Assembly (NCBI GenBank): GCA_964421875.1
Contig: CAYQZD010000178.1
Location: forward strand, 1-5,843
DNA: 5,843 bases
Direction: 5' to 3'
Origin: CAYQZD01 sp964421875
Lineage (GTDB): Bacteria > Electryoneota > Tariuqbacteria > Tariuqbacterales > Tariuqbacteraceae
In this document: positions 1 through 5,723 of the stretch, in pieces
How the letters are laid out: every line of letters starts with the position of its first letter
Numbering within the stretch: the first letter of the stretch is position 1
Made by a program: the position numbers and the translations under genes
Notes under the pieces: model-generated
Databases searched by the model: none
Told to the model about the DNA's origin: nothing
What the model saw: only the letters and a program-made list of their open reading frames with translations

Positions 1-121
1 TGAAGTTAGAATTGTGTATGTATTTGTTTATTAGGAGCATATATTCACAACGAATTAAACGGATTAAACGAATTTCAGAAAGGTATATTTATAATATATA
101 AGAATATAGATTTGTTATAGT

Positions 122-129
122 TTGATCAA
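122..129. promoter_or_regulatory. Palindrome TTGATCAA, possible operator half of a pair
   Basis: This is a perfect 8-base palindrome. It shares its TTGAT...ATCAA edges with the longer palindrome at 180-193. Two such sites in one promoter region would fit a dimeric repressor, but an 8-mer can arise by chance in AT-rich DNA. Confidence 0.2.
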
Positions 130-179
130 CTTCACATCAGTAAAGTGTTACCTGCAGACTTATTTTCAAGATAAATCGT

Positions 180-207
180 TTGATAAATATCAACATAAAC
201 ATACATT
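180..207 (+). promoter_or_regulatory. Candidate sigma-70 promoter overlapping a palindrome
   Basis: TTGATA (180-185) matches the -35 consensus at 5 of 6 positions. TACATT (202-207) matches the -10 consensus at 4 of 6, with a 16-base spacer. The -35 box is also the left arm of a perfect inverted repeat, TTGATA-AA-TATCAA (180-193), as expected if a repressor competed with polymerase. Transcription would begin near 214, leaving a leader only just long enough for the Shine-Dalgarno at 218-223. The match is moderate and the region is AT-rich, so this is a suggestion only. Confidence 0.3.
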
Positions 208-217
208 AAACTCAATC

Positions 218-224
218 AGGAGGA
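218..224 (+). promoter_or_regulatory. Strong ribosome binding site of the crotonase gene
   Basis: AGGAGGA is a near-perfect anti-16S match. The AGGAGG core ends 5 bases before the ATG at 229, which fixes the start of the downstream gene. Confidence 0.85.
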
Positions 225-228
225 ATTA

Positions 229-1071
<843 letters not shown>

Positions 1072-1135
1072 CGGGAAGGTTGTTTCGCCGGATAAAGTTG
1101 GTAAACCGCCTCTCGCGGGCAGACCGAAATAAAGA

Positions 1136-1162
1136 ACCCGGCACTATGAAGCAGCGCCGGGT
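1136..1162. repeat. GC-rich hairpin in the intergenic region
   Basis: ACCCGGC (1136-1142) pairs perfectly with GCCGGGT (1156-1162) around a 13-base loop. No T-run follows, so it is a poor intrinsic terminator as it stands. It resembles the stem of an attenuator or a decayed terminator. It lies just upstream of the Shine-Dalgarno at 1163-1168. Confidence 0.45.
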
Positions 1163-1174
1163 AAGGAGAACACC

Positions 1175-1201
1175 ATGAAACCTTGTCATCGATTACGATG
1201 A
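1175..1201 (+). other. Possible 8-residue leader peptide (MKPCHRLR)
   Basis: AAGGAG (1163-1168) sits 6 bases before ATG at 1175, a better ribosome binding site than that of any downstream gene here. The frame ends at TGA 1199-1201, giving only MKPCHRLR. The stop lies inside the right arm of the hairpin at 1183-1204, and the Shine-Dalgarno abuts the hairpin at 1136-1162. This arrangement resembles a translated leader or attenuator, but it could equally be the remnant of a lost gene start. No residue is enriched enough to suggest an amino acid sensor. Confidence 0.22.
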
Positions 1202-1204
1202 CAA
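1183..1204. repeat. Perfect 9-bp hairpin, possible terminator or operator
   Basis: TTGTCATCG (1183-1191) and CGATGACAA (1196-1204) form a perfect stem with an ATTA loop. TTGTATCAATATAT follows, which is AT-rich but not a clean T-run. It could be a weak terminator for the crotonase transcript, or a dimeric regulator site next to the AT-rich promoter-like tract in front of the methyltransferase gene. Confidence 0.45.
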
Positions 1205-1231
1205 TTGTATCAATATATATATTATTATAAA
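1205..1231 (+). promoter_or_regulatory. AT-rich promoter-like tract before the methyltransferase
   Basis: TTGTAT (1205-1210) and TATAAA (1226-1231) are separated by 15 bases, shorter than ideal. Everything between 1205 and 1240 is A/T-rich, so several alternative -10 boxes exist. A promoter here is plausible because a 196-base gap and two hairpins separate the next gene from the crotonase. The exact boxes are uncertain. Confidence 0.22.
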
Positions 1232-1267
1232 CAAATACAAATCTCATCTGAAAAATAATCGTTTCCA

Positions 1268-1975
1268 GTGCCTTATTCCCTGAAAACCGAGCTGAATATT
1301 GGCGAATACCGTAACCGTTTGTTATTCGGTGACAATCGAGATATTCTGCCTCGTTTGCCCGACAATTCGATAGATTTGGTGGTGACCGACCCGCCCTACA
1401 AGAATTATCAAAGCAACCGCCCTAAGGTCAATCCCAAGCAGAAGCGAATCGAAGAGAGCGACTTCGACCTCGAGTTCTTGGTGGAACAGTGTCATCGGGT
1501 TTTGAAACCGAGCCGGCATTTTTATTGTTTTTGCGACCACCACACCTTCGCGCTGGTAAAACCTGCCGTGGAACAATACTTCACCTATAAAAACTGCCTG
1601 GTCTGGGTAAAAAACAACCACGGCTCCGGCGACCTCAAGGGCAATTGGGCTCCTCAGCACGAGTTCATCATTTACGCCTCCAAGGGTAAACGCCGCCCTC
1701 TTAATCCCCCCCGCCCCTCCAATGTTATGCGCTACTCGAAAGTCCCCAATGAAAAATATTCTCACGGCACTGCTAAGCCGGTGGAACTTCTTAAACACAT
1801 TATCGAGGTCTCGAGCAATGCGGGAGAATTGGCGCTCGACCCTTACGCCGGGGTGATGTCCACCGCTGCAGCCTGTATTGAGACGGGGCGTGATTATCTA
1901 ATGATAGAAAAAGACGAGGATTTTTACCGCCGGGGCGAAGAACGGATTAATCAGTTGTTAGCTAAAAATCGATAG
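1268..1975 (+). CDS. DNA adenine/cytosine-N4 methyltransferase (DPPY type), orphan
   Basis: A 235-residue SAM-dependent DNA amino-methyltransferase. Catalytic motif IV is TDPPY (40-44), preceded by the typical lead-in NRLLFGDNRDIL...SIDLVV (16-39). The SAM-binding half comes last: HGTAKPVELLKHII (166-179), the usual H-x-T-x-K-P-x-E-L-L segment, then motif I LDPYAGVMSTAAA (190-202) and an acidic strand, YLMIEKDEDFY (210-220). The order IV, variable region, I is that of the beta class. DPPY fits N6-adenine or N4-cytosine methylation, and the target site is not readable. Motif I is atypical: DPYAGVMST replaces the common DPFAGSGTT, losing the second glycine. The start is GTG; an in-frame TAA at 1256-1258 excludes an upstream start, and no clear Shine-Dalgarno is visible. 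No restriction enzyme is adjacent, so this is an orphan or a partner of a distant nuclease. The channel gene follows after 22 bases. Confidence 0.88.
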   Translation: MPYSLKTELNIGEYRNRLLFGDNRDILPRLPDNSIDLVVTDPPYKNYQSNRPKVNPKQKRIEESDFDLEFLVEQCHRVLKPSRHFYCFCDHHTFALVKPAVEQYFTYKNCLVWVKNNHGSGDLKGNWAPQHEFIIYASKGKRRPLNPPRPSNVMRYSKVPNEKYSHGTAKPVELLKHIIEVSSNAGELALDPYAGVMSTAAACIETGRDYLMIEKDEDFYRRGEERINQLLAKNR

Positions 1976-1997
1976 GAGCGGTCAAGGCTGATACATT

Positions 1998-3011
1998 ATG
2001 CGAACCGCTAAGATATTATGGCTTAAGTTCAGGGGCCAGTTTTTTTTACTGTTGTCGGTTTGGATGGTTGGCGTCATTGGTTACTCTATCATAGAGCAAT
2101 GGTCCTTCTTCGAATCGCTTTATATGACTGTTATAACTATCACCACCGTCGGCTTCAGTGAAGTGCATCAATTATCGTTAGGGGGGAGGATTTTTACCAT
2201 TTTCTTAGTAGGCTCGGGGGTTACTGCGGGCGCCTACGCTGTCGGCAATATCGCCTCTTTCCTCACCGGGGGAGAAGCGAGGAGGATATTTATGGAAGGT
2301 ATGCTGGACAAGAGACTGTCGAAATTGAAAGACCACATCATACTGCTGGGATTCGGTAAATTCGGTTGGGAGGTATCTCAAGAAGTCTCCAGGAAGAAAA
2401 CTCCCCTAATCATCATCGAGAAAAACGAGGAGCGGGTCAGAACCGCCGCAGATATGGGCTACAGGGTTTTGAAAGGGAGCGGAACGGATGAACACCTGCT
2501 GGAAAAAGTGGGAGTTAAGCGGGCTAAAGGATTGGTGGCGGCGATGTCTGACGAAGCGGACAATGTTTTCGCTGTGCTCACCGCCAGAGTGCTGAATCCC
2601 GGTCTTACTATCGTCTCCCGGGGCGAGGAGGAGGAATCAGAGAAAAAGCTGCGGCGCGCCGGCGCCAACCGGGTCATCCTTCCTTATCAGATTGGGGGTC
2701 GCAGGATGGCGGCGGTGGTTATGCAGCCTGCGATTCTGGACTTCCTCGACGTAATTTTCTGCGGTGACGAATTGGCGTTGGAGCTGATGGAGGTGCATCT
2801 GGTAAAGGATTCAAGCCTGGTGGGTAAGACTTTGAATGACAGCGACATCCGCGCCAAGACCGGCGGCGCCCTCATCTTAGGCGTCAAATCCGCCTCGGGT
2901 GAACTGACGGCCAATCCCGACCGTTTCACTATCTTACACCCGGAAGACATTCTCATCGCTATGGGCAGCGCTGAACAGTTGGCCAAATGTCAGGAACTGG
3001 CGAAGAATTGA
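1998..3011 (+). CDS. Two-TM potassium channel with RCK (TrkA-N/TrkA-C) domain
   Basis: A 337-residue inner-membrane K+ channel subunit of the MthK-like type. TM1 covers about residues 13-32, the pore helix 36-49, the selectivity filter TTVGF 49-53 and TM2 about 63-89. The filter reads TVGFS instead of the canonical TVGYG, a known type of variation in prokaryotic channels. A cytoplasmic RCK N-lobe follows, with the Rossmann glycines GFGKFG (118-123) and an acidic strand end at E141, the usual nucleotide-ribose contact. A TrkA-C type lobe covers about 258-335 (LMEVHLVKDSSLVGKTL onward). It should form a tetramer gated by a ligand (nucleotide or cation) on the RCK ring. An in-frame TGA at 1989-1991 excludes an earlier start; a weak AAGG lies at 1984-1987, and AGGAGCGG at 1974-1981 is too far away to be ideal. 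Its TGA overlaps the next ATG by one base, which implies translational coupling. An NAD-binding regulator without a channel is excluded by the clear pore. Confidence 0.92.
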   Translation: MRTAKILWLKFRGQFFLLLSVWMVGVIGYSIIEQWSFFESLYMTVITITTVGFSEVHQLSLGGRIFTIFLVGSGVTAGAYAVGNIASFLTGGEARRIFMEGMLDKRLSKLKDHIILLGFGKFGWEVSQEVSRKKTPLIIIEKNEERVRTAADMGYRVLKGSGTDEHLLEKVGVKRAKGLVAAMSDEADNVFAVLTARVLNPGLTIVSRGEEEESEKKLRRAGANRVILPYQIGGRRMAAVVMQPAILDFLDVIFCGDELALELMEVHLVKDSSLVGKTLNDSDIRAKTGGALILGVKSASGELTANPDRFTILHPEDILIAMGSAEQLAKCQELAKN

Positions 3012-3751
3012 TGCCTCAGGAAAACCTGATATACGGCCGCCGGGTTGTGCTTGAAGAGCTTAAGGCGGGCTCGCACATCGACAGGATAGCGCTTCGGGTT
3101 GGCGCAGGGGGGGAAATCATCAGAGAAATCCTCAGGACCGCCAAAGCTTCCGGGGTTCGGGTGGATCGCCTTCCAGCGGATATATTCGACCGTAAAATCG
3201 GGAGGATAAAGGGCGCCGGGGGTATCGCCGCCTACACCTCCGCGGTTAAGACTTACGATCTATTGCAAATTCTCGATAACGCCGATAGGGCACACTTTAT
3301 AACCGTGCTGGACGGGATTGAAGACCCTCAGAACCTGGGAGCTATCGCCCGCTCCGCCGAGGCTGCGGGATGCACGGGAATGGTAATTTCCCGTCGCCGG
3401 TCGGCTCCGCTGAGCGATGCGGCGATGAAAGCCTCAGCGGGAGCGCTGGCTCACATTTCGGTGGCTCGGGTGACGAATATCGCTGTCAGTCTGGACATAC
3501 TGAAAAAACGGGGGATTTGGGTTTACGGAGCGGAAATGTCGGGAATCGATTATCGGAAGGTGGATTACGCCGCTGATGCAGCATTGGTGGTCGGTTCGGA
3601 GGGGAAGGGGATTTCGCGGCTGGTGAAGGAGAAATGCGACCAGCTAATAGCCATCCCGCTCAAAGGTAAAATCGCCTCCTTGAACGCCAGCGTCTCCGCC
3701 GGGATACTATTGTTTCATATTGCGGGGGCGAGGGAGATAAATACTATATGA
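3011..3751 (+). CDS. rlmB: 23S rRNA guanosine-2'-O-methyltransferase, SpoU/TrmH family (RlmB-like)
   Basis: A 246-residue SPOUT-fold methylase, close to the length of E. coli RlmB (243), which 2'-O-methylates G2251 of 23S rRNA in the P loop. The N-terminal substrate-binding domain (about 1-80) opens with LIYGRRVVLEEL and ends near GGIAAYTS. The knotted SPOUT domain has motif 1 DPQNLGAIARSAEAAG (105-120), motif 2 VVGSEGKGI (193-201) and motif 3 IPLKGKIASLNASVSAG (215-231), with N108, E197, N225 and S227 as the conserved functional residues. I chose ATG at 3011, overlapping the upstream TGA (TGATG), rather than the in-frame ATG at 2987. The later start gives the normal family N-terminus, and the earlier one would only add eight residues lying inside the channel gene. 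RlmB is the likeliest member. Other TrmH-family paralogues (TsnR-like or TrmL-like) are less likely given the full N-terminal domain. Confidence 0.9.
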   Translation: MPQENLIYGRRVVLEELKAGSHIDRIALRVGAGGEIIREILRTAKASGVRVDRLPADIFDRKIGRIKGAGGIAAYTSAVKTYDLLQILDNADRAHFITVLDGIEDPQNLGAIARSAEAAGCTGMVISRRRSAPLSDAAMKASAGALAHISVARVTNIAVSLDILKKRGIWVYGAEMSGIDYRKVDYAADAALVVGSEGKGISRLVKEKCDQLIAIPLKGKIASLNASVSAGILLFHIAGAREINTI

Positions 3752-3772
3752 TTATATTAGAAGAGATTAAAA

Positions 3773-5221
3773 ATGTCTGAAAAGAAAGTAGCATCGGTTG
3801 AGTGTGATATCCCAGGAGGGCTATCTGAATATATCGATATCAATTCAGATGCATCCCTCTTGGATTGGGACATTATTCTTTTCCACCCAAACATTTACTC
3901 ATTAGTAGGTCGCAATGAAACCTATAAGGGTAAACCCGCATTATCCCACAACAATTCATATCATTTACGTGAGTACATGAAGCATTGGCGACGAGAATTA
4001 ATAGATGCATTGCAAGTAGGGAAAACAATTATCGTTTTTGTTGCTGAGCTTTATGAAGTATATATTGATACTGGTGAAAATGAGTATGGCGTTATTGGAC
4101 GTAAATATAAGACCACAAATGAGGTTGAATTATTCAATAACTACAAGTGTCTGCCCTTTGATATAAAAATGACAAAATCCAAGGGTTCTGCTATGCGACT
4201 CGCCAAAGGAGGTGAAATATTAGCAAGTTATTGGTCTAAGTTCAGTGAGTATTCATCATACAAAGTACTTATAGAAGGTCAGAATATCAAGCCTTTGGTT
4301 ACGACAGAAACCGGCGAGAAAACCGTAGGTGCGTTAGTTAGTCTCGAAGATTTCTCTGGGACACTATTATTGCTCCCCTATCTAAATATAGATTCCGATG
4401 AATTCGAAGAAGAGGATGAAGACGGAGACTTTATATGGACAAAGAAAGGCAAACAGTTTGGTAGGCAACTCCTTGGAGCTATTATAGAAATCGATAGGGC
4501 GCTTAAGGAATCAAAGGCAGTTACTCCCACACCTGAATGGGCAAAGGTATCAGAATACGATCTACCAAAAGAAGCGAAGTTGCGGGAAGAGTCACTCAAA
4601 ATAGATGAAAGAATAATGAAATTACAACAGGAAAAACAATTGATCAAAGAAAAACTTGTAAATGAGGGACTGTTAAAGCGATTACTTTTTGAAAAAGGAA
4701 AACCATTAGAGGAAGCAATTCTTCTCACCTTGAAGTTGATGGATTTTACAGCTGATAACTATAGTGATGGTGAATCAGAATTTGACGCTGTTTTTGAAAG
4801 CCCCGAAGGTCGTTTTTTAGGTGAAGCTGAGGGCAAAGATAATAAGGCGATTGGAATAGATAAGCTGCGTCAACTTGAAATGAATATACAAGAGGACTTC
4901 GCACGTGAAGAAGTGGATGAGTATGCTACAGGTGTTCTTTTTAGTAATGCCTTTCGATTATTACCTGTTAATGATAGAAATGCGTTCTTTACTGAAAAGT
5001 GTTTAAAATCGGCCAAGAGAAGCGGTACAATACTCGTACAAACACCAGATCTGTTTAGAGTTGCACAATATCTTTCAGATAAAACTAACAATATTTATGC
5101 TAAAGAATGTCGTAAATCAATGTTGGAATCAAAAGGCGAAATCGTTATGTTTCCAGAACCGCCTCTTGAAACCACAAGCAGAGTAAAAATAAAAGAAAAC
5201 ACGAAAAATTCTATTAAATAA
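3773..5221 (+). CDS. Unknown protein: Rossmann-like N-terminus, coiled coil, PD-(D/E)XK nuclease-like C-terminus
   Basis: I do not recognise a named family for this 482-residue protein. No signal peptide or membrane segment is visible, so it is probably cytosolic. Residues 30-92 alternate strand, helix and strand (DWDIILFHP, a helix with HWRRELIDAL, TIIVFVAE), suggesting a Rossmann or amidotransferase-like fold; another strand, GTLLLLPYL, is at 196-204. An acidic run at 207-219 has ten Asp/Glu in thirteen residues. Residues 265-300 are charged and helical, probably a coiled coil. The C-terminal part (about 304-460) looks like a PD-(D/E)XK nuclease: a helix KPLEEAILLTLKLM, then D338 in EFDAV, then GEAEGKD with E353-x-K355 (E351 as an alternative), then DKLRQLE with Q367. 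Base composition is clearly AT-richer than in the preceding genes, suggesting later acquisition. It starts 21 bases after rlmB with a weak AGAAGAGA (3759-3766). A defence or DNA-processing role is inference only. Confidence 0.8.
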   Translation: MSEKKVASVECDIPGGLSEYIDINSDASLLDWDIILFHPNIYSLVGRNETYKGKPALSHNNSYHLREYMKHWRRELIDALQVGKTIIVFVAELYEVYIDTGENEYGVIGRKYKTTNEVELFNNYKCLPFDIKMTKSKGSAMRLAKGGEILASYWSKFSEYSSYKVLIEGQNIKPLVTTETGEKTVGALVSLEDFSGTLLLLPYLNIDSDEFEEEDEDGDFIWTKKGKQFGRQLLGAIIEIDRALKESKAVTPTPEWAKVSEYDLPKEAKLREESLKIDERIMKLQQEKQLIKEKLVNEGLLKRLLFEKGKPLEEAILLTLKLMDFTADNYSDGESEFDAVFESPEGRFLGEAEGKDNKAIGIDKLRQLEMNIQEDFAREEVDEYATGVLFSNAFRLLPVNDRNAFFTEKCLKSAKRSGTILVQTPDLFRVAQYLSDKTNNIYAKECRKSMLESKGEIVMFPEPPLETTSRVKIKENTKNSIK

Positions 5222-5238
5222 ATGAAGAAAATGAAGAT

Positions 5239-5263
5239 GAGTCGACTGCGGAGAGTCAACTGC
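5239..5263. repeat. Short imperfect direct repeat
   Basis: GAGTCGACTGC (5239-5249) and GAGTCAACTGC (5253-5263) differ at one base and are spaced by GGA. The repeat lies just after the stop of the nuclease-like gene and may be a slippage product. Confidence 0.4.
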
Positions 5264-5371
5264 ACATATAGTCACACCCGCCTGCGGCGCGCAAGACCTG
5301 CCGGAACAGTTTAAAATACCTGTAGGGGCGGATCCCCATAAGCATTTCGATAAGCGGAATTGAATGCTCTA

Positions 5372-5439
5372 GTAGGGGCGAAGCATTTTGGGTTATCAAT
5401 AAAAATATTAATCACTTGCAAAAAATGCTTCGCCCCTAC
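5372..5439. repeat. 68-base perfect-stem inverted repeat nested in the composite
   Basis: The left arm, GTAGGGGCGAAGCATTTT (5372-5389), is exactly complementary to the right arm (5422-5439), with a 32-base AT-rich loop. The 18-bp perfect stem means either recent insertion or strong maintenance. A transcript across it would fold into a stable hairpin on either strand. Confidence 0.85.
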
Positions 5440-5513
5440 ATTCCATAAAAAATACCTTAATAAAGCACTTATGGGGCGGGTTTCTGTATCCGCCCTTTGT
5501 TTGCTATTATTAC

Positions 5514-5537
5514 GGGGCAGATATGGAAATCTGCCCC
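5514..5537. repeat. 9-bp palindromic hairpin GGGGCAGAT / ATCTGCCCC
   Basis: A perfect 9-bp stem (5514-5522 with 5529-5537) around a 6-base loop, ATGGAA. The right side continues into CCCCTAC, the same end sequence as the other repeat units nearby, so it is probably another member of the same palindrome family. Confidence 0.7.
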
Positions 5538-5676
5538 TACTGATTAATAAGATAAAGGGCTCTTCCGGATAATGAGTAGGTGACTTTCTCACATTCTATG
5601 TAAACTTAGTATATTCAAGCACCAGCGTCGATTTCCGAAAGGACCTTTGGTTAACACTTTACTTACAGATCTTATA

Positions 5677-5723
5677 GTTGTCAAGGCCGAACCTGAAAGG
5701 TTCGCTTGTATAGCCTTGACAAC
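5677..5723. repeat. Two-stem hairpin GTTGTCAAGGC...GCCTTGACAAC
   Basis: The outer 11-bp stem (5677-5687 with 5713-5723) is perfect. Inside it, CGAACCT (5688-5694) pairs with AGGTTCG (5698-5704) around a GAA loop, leaving a one-sided 8-base bulge, CTTGTATA (5705-5712). No T-run follows, so it is not a standard terminator. It is unrelated in sequence to the GTAGGGG repeats. It may be an interspersed repeat, an RNA structure or a protein-binding site. Confidence 0.7.

Larger units (their letters stand above)
1..228. other. AT-rich upstream region, no gene
   Basis: No coding frame is supported here. The region holds A/T runs (about 83-118), including a perfect TATAAT at 90-95 without a convincing -35 partner. 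It also has a tandem 9-base repeat, ATTAAACGG then ATTAAACGA, at 54-71, and two TTGAT/ATCAA palindromes listed separately. It is most simply the regulatory region of the crotonase gene. The window edge hides whatever lies upstream. Confidence 0.6.
5322..5540. repeat. Composite palindromic repeat element with GTAGGGGC/GCCCCTAC ends
   Basis: The 219-base segment begins GTAGGGGC (5322-5329) and ends GCCCCTAC (5533-5540), forming 8-base terminal inverted repeats. Inside it are a second inverted pair, CCCCATAAG (5334-5342) and CTTATGGGG (5468-5476), a perfect 18-base pair (5372-5389 / 5422-5439), a GGGCGG / CCGCCC hairpin (5474-5495) and a GGGGCAGAT / ATCTGCCCC hairpin (5514-5537). It has no transposase and no obvious target duplication. 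It could be a non-autonomous MITE-like element or a cluster of separate interspersed palindromes. The single outer boundary is inferred. Confidence 0.6.

Noticed and set aside
1136..1162. Intrinsic terminator of the crotonase gene
   Set aside because: The stem is good but is followed by AAGGAGAAC rather than a T-run, so I list it only as a hairpin.
2987..3010. Eight extra N-terminal residues for the rlmB-like gene starting at ATG 2987
   Set aside because: This start lies inside the channel gene. The ATG at 3011 overlaps the channel stop and gives the standard family N-terminus.
5222..5314. Small plus-strand frame starting ATG at 5222 directly after the nuclease-like stop (30 codons)
   Set aside because: Low-complexity basic sequence covering the direct repeat and a GC hairpin. 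It has no ribosome site of its own and no recognisable feature.
5322..5540. CRISPR array
   Set aside because: The repeated GGGG-core units are in opposite orientations, irregularly spaced and of different lengths, so there is no direct-repeat/spacer periodicity.
5311..5592. 93-codon minus-strand frame and 70-codon plus-strand frame (5360-5572)
   Set aside because: Both are translations of the palindromic GTAGGGG repeats, with no ribosome site and arms that mirror each other. Reported as repeats instead.
5638..5648. Small palindrome AAAGG-A-CCTTT
   Set aside because: A 5-bp arm is too short to stand out from chance in this tract.
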